NCBI RefSeq assembly: GCF_002092855.1
Contig: NZ_LVLC01000001.1
Coordinates: forward strand, 310,001 to 374,000
Direction of reading: 5' to 3'
DNA from: Campylobacter concisus
Lineage (GTDB): Bacteria > Campylobacterota > Campylobacteria > Campylobacterales > Campylobacteraceae
DNA: 64,000 nucleotides
How positions within the stretch are numbered: the first letter of the stretch is position 1; every line of letters begins with the position of its first letter. Shown here in pieces: positions 1 through 8,525 of the stretch. Under the pieces are notes generated by a model. That model was given only the letters and a program-made list of their open reading frames with translations. It searched no databases and was not told where the DNA came from. The translations under genes and the position numbers were made by a program.

Positions 1-1192
1 ACTCAGTGGCCTCAGTCTGAGCCGTACCAGTCATACCTGCAAGCTTTTTATACATCCTAAAGTAGTTTTGGTAGGTTGTATCGGCTAGCGTTTGGCTCTC
101 TTCTTGGATTTTCACGCCCTCTTTTGCCTCGAGCGCTTGATGAAGCCCCTCGCTAAAGCGTCTGCCTTCGCTTAGACGTCCAGTAAATTCATCAACAATA
201 ACCACCTCGCCATCTTTTACGACATAATGAACGTCTTTTTCAAAGAGGTTGTGTGCCTTTAGAGCTTGATCTAGATGGTGGCTTAATATGGCGTTTTCAA
301 GGTTATATAAATTCTCAACACCAAATAATTTTTCAGCCTTGCTTATGCCAGCTTCTGTGATCATTATCGTTCTATTTTTTTCATCGACTATAAAGTCCCC
401 TGTTGGCTTTGAGCCTGGCACATTTGGATCAGCTGGAGTGCCTCTAGTAAGCTGTTTTGCAACCTGATCGGCTCTTATGTAGCCATCAAGTGTGCGATTT
501 GTTGGACCTGATATTATAAGTGGTGTTCTTGCTTCATCTATCAAGATACTATCGACCTCGTCTACGATAACGAAGTTATGACCTCTTTGCACCTTTTGAC
601 CAGCTTCAAATTTCATATTATCACGTAAATAATCAAAGCCAAATTCTGAGTTTGTGCCGTATGTTATGTCGGCATTATAAGCAGCTTGTCTTACGTTATC
701 ATCGTATCCACCGCTTAGTATCACATCGACGCTTAAGCCTAAAAAGTTATAAAGCTCGCCCATTTGCGTAGCGTCACGCTTTGCAAGGTAGTCATTTACG
801 GTCACTACGTGCACACCCTTGCCGCTCATCGCGTTTAATATAACTGGCAAAGTTGCTACCAAGGTCTTGCCCTCGCCTGTTTTCATCTCAGCGATCCTGC
901 CCTCATTTAACACCATACCGCCGATTAGCTGCACGTCAAAATGGCGCATCTTAAGCACCCTTTTGCTAGCCTCTCTAACGATCGCAAAGACATCATTTAA
1001 AATTTGATCTAAAGTGACTTTCTCTTCTACTACTTGGGCTTTTAGCTCATTAAATTTGATCTTAAGCTCATCATCGCTCATCTTCTCATACATTGGCTCA
1101 AGCGCATTTATCTGCGCCACACGTTTTATGTATTTTTTGACTTCTCTATCGTTTTTCGTGCCAAAAATCTTTCTAAATACCGATGAAATCAT
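1..1192 (-). CDS. secA: Preprotein translocase ATPase SecA (N-terminal part, runs off the left edge)
   Basis: SecA drives post-translational export of unfolded preproteins through SecYEG at the inner membrane. The readable 397 residues begin [11 protein letters not shown] and include a helicase-like nucleotide-binding core and the typical stretch [14 protein letters not shown] close to the window edge, which lies after the preprotein cross-linking domain. The C-terminal half is outside the window. The start at 1192 is supported by an AGGAAGG ribosome site just upstream. It is divergent from lolA, so the two envelope-export genes share one intergenic region of about 100 bases. Identity is certain; only completeness is unknown. 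Confidence 0.97.
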   Translation of the reverse strand, partial: MISSVFRKIFGTKNDREVKKYIKRVAQINALEPMYEKMSDDELKIKFNELKAQVVEEKVTLDQILNDVFAIVREASKRVLKMRHFDVQLIGGMVLNEGRIAEMKTGEGKTLVATLPVILNAMSGKGVHVVTVNDYLAKRDATQMGELYNFLGLSVDVILSGGYDDNVRQAAYNADITYGTNSEFGFDYLRDNMKFEAGQKVQRGHNFVIVDEVDSILIDEARTPLIISGPTNRTLDGYIRADQVAKQLTRGTPADPNVPGSKPTGDFIVDEKNRTIMITEAGISKAEKLFGVENLYNLENAILSHHLDQALKAHNLFEKDVHYVVKDGEVVIVDEFTGRLSEGRRFSEGLHQALEAKEGVKIQEESQTLADTTYQNYFRMYKKLAGMTGTAQTEATE

Positions 1193-1263
1193 TATTTTAC
1201 CTTCCTAAATTTTTAAACTTTGGATATTAGCATAGTTTAACTATTTATTTAATTAAACTGGGC

Positions 1264-1269
1264 TAGAAT
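1264..1269 (+). promoter_or_regulatory. Putative sigma70 -10 box for lolA
   Basis: TAGAAT preceded by a T/A-rich stretch, about 20 bases before the lolA start, with an AAGGA ribosome site between. The -35 is not recognisable, as is usual in Campylobacter. Confidence 0.45.
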
Positions 1270-1289
1270 ACGCCAAAAAAGGATAAAAA

Positions 1290-1802
1290 ATGAGAAAATT
1301 TCTAGTTGCATCTCTCGTTGCAGTTTGCTCATTTGGTGCTGGATTAAATTTCAAAAGCTTGCAAAGTGACTTTACACAAACTGTATTTAGCGAAGGCAAA
1401 AGCATAAATTACAAAGGTAGATTTTACGCAAAAAACGACAATACTGCACTTTGGATATATGAAAGTCCAACACCAAAGAGAATTTATTTTAACAAAGAGC
1501 GTGTGATCGTGATTGAGGACGAGCTTGAGCAAGCCATCATTTCAAAGCTTGATGATACGCCAAATTTGACACAAATCTTGGCTCATGCAGAGCAAATTCA
1601 ACCAACACTTTACAAAGCGATATATGATGGAGTTGAATATTTTATAACTATTAAAAACACACTTCCAACGACGATTGACTACAAAGACAAGCTTTCAAAT
1701 AAGATAAAAATAACTCTAAGCAACCCAGTAAAAGACGCGCTCATACCACAAGAGACGCTAACTCCGGTTATCCCGCAAGGTTACGATATAGTAAATCAAT
1801 AA
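1290..1802 (+). CDS. lolA: Outer-membrane lipoprotein carrier protein LolA
   Basis: Periplasmic chaperone that takes lipoproteins released by the LolCDE complex and carries them to the outer membrane. The 170-residue product starts with a signal peptide (residues 1-17, cleavage near SFGAG). The family pattern follows: LQSDFTQTV near residue 25, then KGRFYAKNDNTALWIYESP and an IYFNKERVIVIEDELEQA-like beta strand series of the half-barrel. Length fits the short epsilonproteobacterial forms. It is a single gene, divergent from secA and convergent with the gene at 1829, with a strong hairpin starting in its stop codon. Confidence 0.88.
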   Translation: MRKFLVASLVAVCSFGAGLNFKSLQSDFTQTVFSEGKSINYKGRFYAKNDNTALWIYESPTPKRIYFNKERVIVIEDELEQAIISKLDDTPNLTQILAHAEQIQPTLYKAIYDGVEYFITIKNTLPTTIDYKDKLSNKIKITLSNPVKDALIPQETLTPVIPQGYDIVNQ

Positions 1803-1826
1803 ATTTGGCTAGCTTTAGCCAAATTT
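1801..1826. terminator. Bidirectional terminator hairpin between lolA and the 1829 gene
   Basis: Perfect 11-base stem (AAATTTGGCTA / TAGCCAAATTT) with a GCTT loop. It overlaps the lolA stop codon and sits between two converging genes. The A/T ends of the stem supply a short U-tract in both directions. Confidence 0.8.
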
Positions 1827-1828
1827 AC

Positions 1829-2368
1829 TCACTTCTCTCCAAAATCTTTTCCAAATTCCTGCACGTTATTTAGATCAATAGGCTTTTGAACTACGTCATT
1901 TGGATCTGGCGAGATGATGATCTCATTGCCCTTTTTCTTCTTTTCTGGTTTTGTTACAATCTCTTCATTAACACTTGGATCGGAGCATAAATTTTGGCTT
2001 TTTATTGCTTTTATGATCTCGCTTAGCTCAAGATTATTTATCACTTTTATATTTAAGATAAGCACATCATCAATATCAAGAGAGTGCTTTTTGGCTGCAT
2101 ATTTTATGAAAAGCTCTTTAAATTTCTCTTTTCCCATTGAGGTTAAAATATCTTCCACGTAAAAGCTGCCAACTATTATGTTTAAAGCATCAAGCACATA
2201 CGCTTCATTTTCTTCAACATCACGTCCGACGACTTCAAGGTTCATATTTATCTTTTTTGTTAAATTTTGTCCAGCTTTTGAGTAGATATCTGTTTGAAAA
2301 TCTCTTACTTTAAGCACGTCTGCAAATGCAAAAATACAAAAAGTAAGGCTTAAAAATAGCTTTTTCAT
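1829..2368 (-). CDS. Conserved hypothetical periplasmic protein
   Basis: I do not recognise the family. The 179-residue product has a clear signal peptide (MKKLFLSLTFCIFAFA, cleavage before DVLKV), so it is probably periplasmic. The mature part is mixed alpha/beta with a lysine-rich stretch (KPEKKKKG) followed by an acidic, proline-containing tail. One Cys (NLCSD) remains after processing. It overlaps the upstream helicase gene by 4 bases, so the two are likely translationally coupled, and the transcript ends at the hairpin shared with lolA. No function is assigned. Confidence 0.75.
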   Translation of the reverse strand: MKKLFLSLTFCIFAFADVLKVRDFQTDIYSKAGQNLTKKINMNLEVVGRDVEENEAYVLDALNIIVGSFYVEDILTSMGKEKFKELFIKYAAKKHSLDIDDVLILNIKVINNLELSEIIKAIKSQNLCSDPSVNEEIVTKPEKKKKGNEIIISPDPNDVVQKPIDLNNVQEFGKDFGEK

Positions 2369-3684
2369 AAATTCTCCTTAATATGCAAAAATACGTTTTC
2401 TTGGTAAAATTTCTTAACTTCGTCGTCAATTTTAACCACTTTTCTTAAATGCTGCCTAAAATCACTTTTTTTATCATAAAAAAGTTTTAAATTTTTAGGA
2501 CTTACTGCACGAGAAAGTGCGACGTAGAGTTGTCCTTTGGCAAAAATATGGTTGATATTACAAATGAGCGAGTTTATGCTCATTCCTTGAGATTTATGGA
2601 TGGTTAGAGCGTAAGCAAGCTTAAATGGAAACTGATGGAGCGAGGCTTGTACATTTTCTTCGATCTCATCTTCGTTTAAATTTAACGAACTAAATATATA
2701 AGCAGCTTTTTCTATCTCACAAATTTCGCCACTATCTTTTTTTACAATCACGCTTGAAATAACTCCGTTTTCTTTTAAAATTTGCATGATCTTGCCCTGC
2801 TCGCCGTTATAATACTCGCCCCATTTATTTGACGTAAAGATGATCTTAGCGCCTATCTTCATCTCCAAATCTCTTGAGATATTTAGTGTATTTGCCCATT
2901 TTTCAAACTCTTTTTTATCTAAATTTTCATCCATAACAAGCACGTCCGAGTTTGAAATTTCAAGTGGCGTGTCAAGTTCTGAAAGCCTTTTTTGATTTAG
3001 CATTTCAGCCTCGGCGTTTCTACCAAAAAGCACGCTCGTATCATCATCTGGCTCTATCTTGGTCACTCTTAAACTCTCTATATAGCCCATTATTTCATCA
3101 TCTAGCTCGCCTACTCTAAGACGAGAGAGAATCTCATAAAATTTAAGATCGTTTGTACGTTTTGAGACCAGTAGCTCAACATTTGTAAATTTCATATCCT
3201 CCCACGCACTGGAGTTAAAAGCGTATAAAAAATTAAAAAGCCTATTTTCGTTTTGCTCCTTTTGCACTGGTGGAAGCTGATAAAAATCACCCACTATAAG
3301 CACCTTACCTTTAAATTTGGAAGTAAGTAGTCGGTATCTTATCATCTCCATTAGATTTGAGCTCACCATTGAAATTTCATCAATTACAAGCAGATCACAT
3401 GCATTAAGCATATTTCTTAGCTTGCTTAGTTTATCTTTTTGATGATAGTCGAAGCGCCTTAGCTCCTCATAGTCCTTGCAGTAGCCAAATTTAAAAAAAC
3501 TATGTAAGCTAACTCCTCCAAGGCTAACAGCGCTTATGCCAGTTGAGCCAAGGATTATGACGTTTTTGAAATTTTCTTTGTAGTGTCTGATGATGGAGGC
3601 AGTTAGATAGCTCTTGCCAACACCTCCGCCACCAGTTAAAAAGACGTTTGAGCGAGATAAAATTTTTAAAATCTGATCTAGCAT
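2365..3684 (-). CDS. Pif1/RecD-like superfamily 1 DNA helicase
   Basis: ATP-dependent 5'-3' DNA helicase of the Pif1/RecD2 group, presumably acting in DNA repair or replication restart. It shows Walker A GGGGVGKS at about residues 18-25, the Pif1-like GSTGISA motif Ia, Walker B LLVIDEISM near residue 100, GDFYQLPP (motif III) near 140, and a C-terminal UvrD-like motif set (YALTIHKSQGMS and LYVALSRA). At 439 residues it is a compact core with no N-terminal OB or HhH extension. It abuts the NlpC/P60-M15 lipoprotein gene (stop and start adjacent) and overlaps the next gene by 4 bases. It could equally be called an ATP-dependent endonuclease-like AAA protein. Confidence 0.85.
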   Translation of the reverse strand: MLDQILKILSRSNVFLTGGGGVGKSYLTASIIRHYKENFKNVIILGSTGISAVSLGGVSLHSFFKFGYCKDYEELRRFDYHQKDKLSKLRNMLNACDLLVIDEISMVSSNLMEMIRYRLLTSKFKGKVLIVGDFYQLPPVQKEQNENRLFNFLYAFNSSAWEDMKFTNVELLVSKRTNDLKFYEILSRLRVGELDDEIMGYIESLRVTKIEPDDDTSVLFGRNAEAEMLNQKRLSELDTPLEISNSDVLVMDENLDKKEFEKWANTLNISRDLEMKIGAKIIFTSNKWGEYYNGEQGKIMQILKENGVISSVIVKKDSGEICEIEKAAYIFSSLNLNEDEIEENVQASLHQFPFKLAYALTIHKSQGMSINSLICNINHIFAKGQLYVALSRAVSPKNLKLFYDKKSDFRQHLRKVVKIDDEVKKFYQENVFLHIKENL

Positions 3685-5694
3685 CTACTCAAACATCTCT
3701 GGGCGATACTCAAAGTGCATCGTATCAAAGTGCTTCCAGCGTCCACCCCAGATAAATTTATGTTTTTCAAAAACACGCACTATCTTTTCAGGGATGAGGT
3801 TTTGGTAGCCATTGCTCCACTGCCAGTAGTGGCTCTTTTTCACATTTATATCGATCGCGATGCCGTAGCTGTGCGCACTTAAGCGGTTTGTGTCAGCAAT
3901 AATGCGCCACTTAAATGTCCCACCAGGATCTTTTAGGTATTCAAGTAAATTTGGATCGCTCTTTGCCATCTCATTTAGTTCATTGCTCACATCCTGCAAG
4001 GCAGCCGCAGCGCCATTTTTAGAGTTAAATGGTAACTTTAGCGCAAGGCTATCTTTTAGCCAAACGACATCTATCAAATTTGCTTTTACCTCGCTCTCGC
4101 TTGAGCCATAAATTTTGCCTAAAAATTCATAATTTCTACATCTGCCAGCATCACTTAGTGCAGTGCTAAGTGGCGAAAATGCAGCATAATCAAGCGCATT
4201 CATATCCTCTATGTCGGCCCCAGTGCTACACTCACCATCTTTTTGTTTAAAGTCATCATAGACAAATATTGTTCCATCACCGAATTTGACCAAATTATCC
4301 TCAACCTTAACATCATAAGCCCTTTGTAAAGCTGAAATTTTCCTCGCTTTGTCGCTTATTACATTTTCGGGCTTTATTACATTTATAGAATCTACCTTTG
4401 AAATGAGCAAATTTGAGTTTTGTATATCGCTTCTATTTTGTCCGATGTTTAGCGTAGTTATCGCAGTCGCTCCGATAAGCGCGCGGCCGTTGTTTGCAGT
4501 CTTTAGCCCCCAAGCATCATGCACGACGTAGATATCATCGCCCTTATATCCAGCATAGAGCATGATGTGACCTGGTAGATGCACGAGCGTGAGATATGGT
4601 ACGCCCTTTTCTTTTATCTCTTTGCTCTTTGCAGCGTTACTAAGACCTTTTAGATTGATCTTTTCTCCCATATTTGCTTGCGCCCTTGAGTTCCTAGGTA
4701 ACCACACGCCAAAGCTTGCTAGCAAGTCTTTTGTAAAAAGCGAGCAGTCTCTTAGCTTATCCACCCCGCCCCAGCCATAAGGCTGAGTAAGAAGCGAACT
4801 AAGAATTGTCTTTAAATTTGAGTCATTAAATTTAAGTGGAAAAAGGGCGCTAAAAGACTTTGGGAGGACAAACTCCCTAAGCATATTTCTTACATAAATT
4901 TTGCCGTAGTAGTTTTTGTCGTCTTGCGCCAAAACTGGCAGTATCACGCCGACACGTGAGTAAAATAAAAAGTTTCCACCCTTGTCATAAACTGGCATCT
5001 TGTCCGTTTTTATAGTCACAAAACTTGACTTTTGATAGGCATTTGCCTCATCGTCACTTATAAATTTTATATCCTCGACCTTTACCCAGCCCCAAACCGC
5101 ATCATCGCTAACAAACGCCCATGCCCTATCTTTAGAAAGATGTGACACAAAAAGTGGATGAGCGATGCTTAGGGTTGATTCTTGCAGATAATCAAAAGGA
5201 TAGCCCTCGCCTGGAGTTTGCGGATTTAAAAATATCGGCTCATCGGTTGGAAAATTTCTTAAAGCTGTGTTTGCCGAAGTTAGAGCATAAGCAGAGATAC
5301 TCGAAAGAGCTGAAAAATTTGCATTGTCCTTTTGTGCATCAAACCAGCTTTGAGGTATCTCTCTAAAATTTGAGCCAAAATACTTTCTCTTTTCGCTTGG
5401 CTTATATATATTAAATGCCCAAAAGACATCGTTTGGATTAAATTTTACGCCCCTTAACGTAAAAACTTTAAACCTTCTTTTTAAAATTTCCTCTTGGTCA
5501 AAGCTTGCACTTTGTATATTTTGCGGTAGCGACGAGGCATCTTGCTTCATTTCAAAATCAAGCAAACTAATGCGTTCATTTGGCTTATATACATTTTCAT
5601 CTGGTAAAGGATTTTGCACACTTGACTTTGGCTGGGTCTGCGAACATCCCAAAAACAAAGCAACACCAAACGCTAAAAATATACCTTTTTTCAA
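3685..5694 (-). CDS. Bifunctional peptidoglycan hydrolase lipoprotein: SH3b - NlpC/P60 - M15 peptidase fusion
   Basis: Predicted cell-wall hydrolase anchored as a lipoprotein (lipobox LFLGC, Cys17). Residues about 40-290 look like the NlpC/P60 N-terminal stabilising and SH3b domains. Residues 300-400 are an NlpC/P60 domain with apparent catalytic Cys317 (in KLRDCSLF), His376 (LPGHIMLY) and His392 (VVHDAWG). Residues about 570-669 form an M15-type Zn peptidase with AHSYGIAID (His608, Asp615) and GGRWKHFDTMHFEY (His660 as third ligand), the signature of M15C L-Ala-D-Glu type endopeptidases. The 669-residue length fits two enzymes in one chain. A cysteine-containing linker (residues 430-560) is unassigned. 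It overlaps the next upstream gene by 4 bases. Both active sites look intact. Confidence 0.88.
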   Translation of the reverse strand: MKKGIFLAFGVALFLGCSQTQPKSSVQNPLPDENVYKPNERISLLDFEMKQDASSLPQNIQSASFDQEEILKRRFKVFTLRGVKFNPNDVFWAFNIYKPSEKRKYFGSNFREIPQSWFDAQKDNANFSALSSISAYALTSANTALRNFPTDEPIFLNPQTPGEGYPFDYLQESTLSIAHPLFVSHLSKDRAWAFVSDDAVWGWVKVEDIKFISDDEANAYQKSSFVTIKTDKMPVYDKGGNFLFYSRVGVILPVLAQDDKNYYGKIYVRNMLREFVLPKSFSALFPLKFNDSNLKTILSSLLTQPYGWGGVDKLRDCSLFTKDLLASFGVWLPRNSRAQANMGEKINLKGLSNAAKSKEIKEKGVPYLTLVHLPGHIMLYAGYKGDDIYVVHDAWGLKTANNGRALIGATAITTLNIGQNRSDIQNSNLLISKVDSINVIKPENVISDKARKISALQRAYDVKVEDNLVKFGDGTIFVYDDFKQKDGECSTGADIEDMNALDYAAFSPLSTALSDAGRCRNYEFLGKIYGSSESEVKANLIDVVWLKDSLALKLPFNSKNGAAAALQDVSNELNEMAKSDPNLLEYLKDPGGTFKWRIIADTNRLSAHSYGIAIDINVKKSHYWQWSNGYQNLIPEKIVRVFEKHKFIWGGRWKHFDTMHFEYRPEMFE

Positions 5695-6185
5695 CTTTTT
5701 TCCTTATCCTTAAAAATAGCTTCGACGATCAAAACAAAAATGTAAAACATCTTTTCATCGTTGTTTTTACAAATTTGTTTCATAGTCTCATTCTCGCTTT
5801 TTACTTTTATGTCATTTGACCTTAAAATTTCTACAATATCAGAGCCAAATTTCTTTGAAAGCTCGCCCACTTTCACATCATTTAAAGCATTTAAAAACCT
5901 GGTTGTATTGCAGTCCATCTGCACTGGCTTGTGGTTTAAGATATTTTTAAACTCAAGGCTTAGTTTCTTTAACTTTTTCTTCTTAACATAACTATGAACA
6001 ATCGTCAAAACAACCAAACTAAAGCCAAAGAAAATGTGTAAATTTAGCGAATTTTCACTCATCTCTCCATTCAAAAATAGAACGCCGCTTGCAAAAAGCC
6101 CAGCCACACAGATAAAAAGCAGCAACAAGATGATATATTTAAAGATCACCTCAAGCATAATGTTGTCTTTTAGCCTATCAAACAT
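5691..6185 (-). CDS. Small inner-membrane protein of unknown function
   Basis: Unrecognised protein of about 164 residues. Two membrane segments lie near residues 13-35 and 47-65, followed by a basic KKKKLKK stretch and a cytoplasmic region of about 90 residues. Two histidines sit 16 residues apart in the second segment (HIFFG...TIVHSY), which recalls small cytochrome b561/DUF4405-like hairpins, but the first helix has no matching His, so heme binding is speculative. The ATG at 6185 is preferred over a TTG one codon upstream because an AGGG site sits 4-6 bases before it. It overlaps the DUF523 stop and the lipoprotein start. Confidence 0.65.
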   Translation of the reverse strand: MFDRLKDNIMLEVIFKYIILLLLFICVAGLFASGVLFLNGEMSENSLNLHIFFGFSLVVLTIVHSYVKKKKLKKLSLEFKNILNHKPVQMDCNTTRFLNALNDVKVGELSKKFGSDIVEILRSNDIKVKSENETMKQICKNNDEKMFYIFVLIVEAIFKDKEKS

Positions 6186-6624
6186 CAAGCCCTACTATCT
6201 CATCTTCGCTGTAAACTAAAATTTCATTTTCTTTTAACAATTTTGCTGTGATGCCATCGCCTGAAATAAGCCTCTTACTAAAGCTTCCATCATAAATTTG
6301 CCCACTTCCACAACTTGGACTTTTTGATTTTAAAATAGCCTTTTTACAACCATTTAGTTTAGCTATCTTTAGGCAAATTTCTGCTCCACTTTTAAAATTT
6401 TTACTCACATCTTTGCCTGAAAATTTGCATACGATTGAGCCATTTTTCATCTCGGCTGGCTCTCTTGGTGTGCTAAGTCCACCATAAACTTCAGGACAAA
6501 CAAAAAGCAGATGATATCTCTTTGAAATTTCATCTAAAATAGCTCTATCCAAGAGATTATTTTCGCCGTTAAATTTGCAGTTTATTCCAGCTAGGCAAGC
6601 GCTTATTAAGATTTTTTCTCTCAA
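6178..6624 (-). CDS. DUF523 family protein
   Basis: Matches the DUF523 family (YbbK-like), small cysteine-rich cytosolic proteins of unproven function. Visible hallmarks are ISACLAGINCKFNG at the N-terminus, VCPEVYGGLSTPREPAE in the middle and the conserved KSKSPSCGSGQIYDG near residue 105. The three family cysteine positions (CLAG, CPE, SCG) are all kept, suggesting metal or redox chemistry. It overlaps the aminotransferase gene by 4 bases and the downstream membrane protein by 8, so it is inside a tightly packed minus-strand operon. Confidence 0.85.
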   Translation of the reverse strand: MREKILISACLAGINCKFNGENNLLDRAILDEISKRYHLLFVCPEVYGGLSTPREPAEMKNGSIVCKFSGKDVSKNFKSGAEICLKIAKLNGCKKAILKSKSPSCGSGQIYDGSFSKRLISGDGITAKLLKENEILVYSEDEIVGLDV

Positions 6625-7487
6625 AGCCCGGCTTCTTTTAAAAGTTCACCAGCATAAATTTCACGAAGTTTACTTGAAATTTCTCCCACTTTTGCACCGT
6701 TTATCGCCTTGCCATCAGCATAAACAACTGGTAAGAGTATGAGCGTCGCGGCCGAGATAAAGACTTCATCAGCATTATAAACTTCATCCATGCTAAATTT
6801 TCGCTCCTCTATCTTAAGGCCGATATCTTTGGCGATCTTTAAAAGTCTCATACGGCGAATTCCTGGCAAAATTTCATTTGAAAGTGGTTTGGTTATGAGT
6901 GTTTTATCCTTGATAATAAAAGCACTTGAGCTACAGCCCTCTGTGACAAAGCCATTTTCCACCATAAAGCCCTCGTCTGCGCCTTTTTTGTGAGCTTCAT
7001 TTTTAGCGTAGCACTGAGCCAGAAGTGAGATAGACTTGATGTCACGCCTTTTCCACCTTATATCCTCGACACTTACGACCTTTATGCCAGTTTTTGCAGC
7101 AGGATTGTTTAAAATTTCACTCTCGTAACAGAAAATAAAGACACTTGGTGTTAAATTTTCTATGAAATAGAAATTTCTAAACGCCACGCCTCTTGTTATT
7201 TGCATGTAAATTCCGCCCTCTTTTAAGGTGTTTTTAGCGATTATCTCGTTTAAAATCGCTTCAAATTTTTCCTTTTCGTAGGGCAAGCTTATATCTATCT
7301 CGTTTAAGCTTCTTTCAAATCTCGCCCAAAATCCATCTTTATCAACCATTTTTGAATTTATCACAGGCACAACCTCATAAATTCCATCACCAAATATAAA
7401 TCCTCTATCAAAAGCACTAACTTTTGCCTCGTCTTTTTGCAAAAATTCTCCATTTAAAAAGACGGTTTGTAAAGCTTGATCTGCCAT
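6621..7487 (-). CDS. Class IV (branched-chain/D-amino acid type) PLP aminotransferase
   Basis: Fold-type IV pyridoxal phosphate aminotransferase of 288 residues. It shows the N-terminal FLNGEFLQKDEAKVSAFDRGFIFGDGIYEV signature, the PLP lysine region around KRRDIKSISLLAQCYAK (about residue 155), and the VTEGCSSSAF and PGIRRMRLLKIA segments. Length and the DRGFIFGDG motif favour D-amino acid aminotransferase (making D-Glu/D-Ala for the wall) over IlvE, but substrate cannot be fixed by eye. A TAAGGAG ribosome site precedes the start. It is the first gene of the minus-strand run through DUF523 to the helicase and shares an upstream region with the divergent gene at 7592. Confidence 0.85.
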   Translation of the reverse strand: MADQALQTVFLNGEFLQKDEAKVSAFDRGFIFGDGIYEVVPVINSKMVDKDGFWARFERSLNEIDISLPYEKEKFEAILNEIIAKNTLKEGGIYMQITRGVAFRNFYFIENLTPSVFIFCYESEILNNPAAKTGIKVVSVEDIRWKRRDIKSISLLAQCYAKNEAHKKGADEGFMVENGFVTEGCSSSAFIIKDKTLITKPLSNEILPGIRRMRLLKIAKDIGLKIEERKFSMDEVYNADEVFISAATLILLPVVYADGKAINGAKVGEISSKLREIYAGELLKEAGL

Positions 7488-7550
7488 TTTTAGCTCCTTA
7501 AATTTTGGGCAAATTGTATCTAATTTTGTTTGAATTTATAGATTCTTAGA

Positions 7551-7556
7551 TATAAT
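7551..7556 (+). promoter_or_regulatory. Sigma70 -10 box for the 7592 gene
   Basis: Perfect TATAAT after a T-rich stretch, about 36 bases upstream of the start codon. Confidence 0.55.
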
Positions 7557-7591
7557 GAGCCAAAATTTCAAAGGTAAAAAGTTTATAAAAA

Positions 7592-8095
7592 ATGCAAGAA
7601 ACTTTAAAAGATAGAATCATAAAAAACGTTTTTTTTGTTTCAAAACAGCCAGTTTTATTCAGGGATCTACTTGAAGCAAATGCCCTTTTTAACGAAGGTA
7701 TGCTAATAGATGGAGCAAAGCTAAATTTTAGATTTAATCACATCAAGCTCTACCAGATTTATGTACTTATCTGTTTTGTCATTTTATTTCCATTGTTAAT
7801 CATCACGCATCATTTTTTAGCAAAAACTGATGCACACATATCGATAATAGCGACTGCTGTCGTTACTTCGGCCGTTTTCATTGGCTTTGATATGTTTAAA
7901 GTTTGGGCAAGAAGAGAGATAAGCCACGATCTTATCAAGAAAGCTTGGAGTGTTCATTTTCCCTATTTTAGCTATGATAAATACTCAAGCAAGGTTGAAG
8001 AAATTTATAATACTGCTATAAAAAATGACGTATCAAAAAAAGATTTAGAACAATATATATATGAAAAGCTAATCTCTCAGAAAGAAAGTAATTAG
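7592..8095 (+). CDS. Conserved hypothetical membrane protein
   Basis: Unrecognised 167-residue protein with two predicted membrane helices (about residues 54-75 and 86-106) and soluble tails on both sides. The C-terminal part is charged (ISHDLIKKAWSVHFPYFSYDKYSSKVEEIYN). The nearest AAGG is about 17 bases upstream of the ATG, which is too far for a good ribosome site, so the start is less certain than usual. It is monocistronic, with its own TATAAT box, and convergent with the FtsL-like gene. Confidence 0.65.
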   Translation: MQETLKDRIIKNVFFVSKQPVLFRDLLEANALFNEGMLIDGAKLNFRFNHIKLYQIYVLICFVILFPLLIITHHFLAKTDAHISIIATAVVTSAVFIGFDMFKVWARREISHDLIKKAWSVHFPYFSYDKYSSKVEEIYNTAIKNDVSKKDLEQYIYEKLISQKESN

Positions 8096-8109
8096 CAAGT
8101 TAAAAATAG

Positions 8110-8216
8110 GCTTTATTTATTGAGTTAATTTTATTTTTGTGCAGTTATATACAAAATGGCTATATTATTTGCCAATATAATTGAATCGCAAAAATTTAGA
8201 TGAGAATAAATAAAGC
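8110..8216. repeat. 12-base perfect inverted repeat in a convergent intergenic region
   Basis: GCTTTATTTATT (8110-8121) is exactly complementary to AATAAATAAAGC (8205-8216). An inner smaller hairpin (ATATT...AATAT around 8160-8180) lies between the arms. It sits between two converging genes, so a joint terminator or transcript 3'-end structure is likely. No other feature is seen in this 134-base gap. Confidence 0.5.
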
Positions 8217-8229
8217 TTTAAATGTTTCG

Positions 8230-8523
8230 TTATTTCCATTGACGCTCTTGCATATTATTTAAAATTTGATTTTTATAACGTAAATTTTCAAGCTTTATAT
8301 TAAGAGCTCTATTTTCCTCTAAAAGCATATCTCGTTTACCGCTTATGTCAGCTATATCTCTACTTATATAATAAATTTGATTTGCTATGTAAATTTTTGG
8401 CAAAAATATAGCTAGAGCTATAAAAACAGCTAAATAGACCATCACTAATGTCTTAAAGCTTAAATTTACCTCACGTTTTTGCTCCTCGTCGTGAAGCGTT
8501 AGTAGCTCTTCTTTTTCTTGCAT
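8230..8523 (-). CDS. FtsL-like small bitopic membrane protein
   Basis: The 97-residue product has a short charged cytoplasmic tail, one membrane helix (about residues 27-46) and a heptad-like coiled coil with many E, L and N (residues 55-95). This architecture, together with its position 2 bases downstream of rsmH, matches the FtsL slot in the division cluster. FtsL links FtsB and FtsQ and activates FtsW/FtsI. Sequence similarity to FtsL is too weak to see by eye, so the call rests on topology and gene order. Confidence 0.6.
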   Translation of the reverse strand: MQEKEELLTLHDEEQKREVNLSFKTLVMVYLAVFIALAIFLPKIYIANQIYYISRDIADISGKRDMLLEENRALNIKLENLRYKNQILNNMQERQWK

Positions 8524-8525
8524 TT

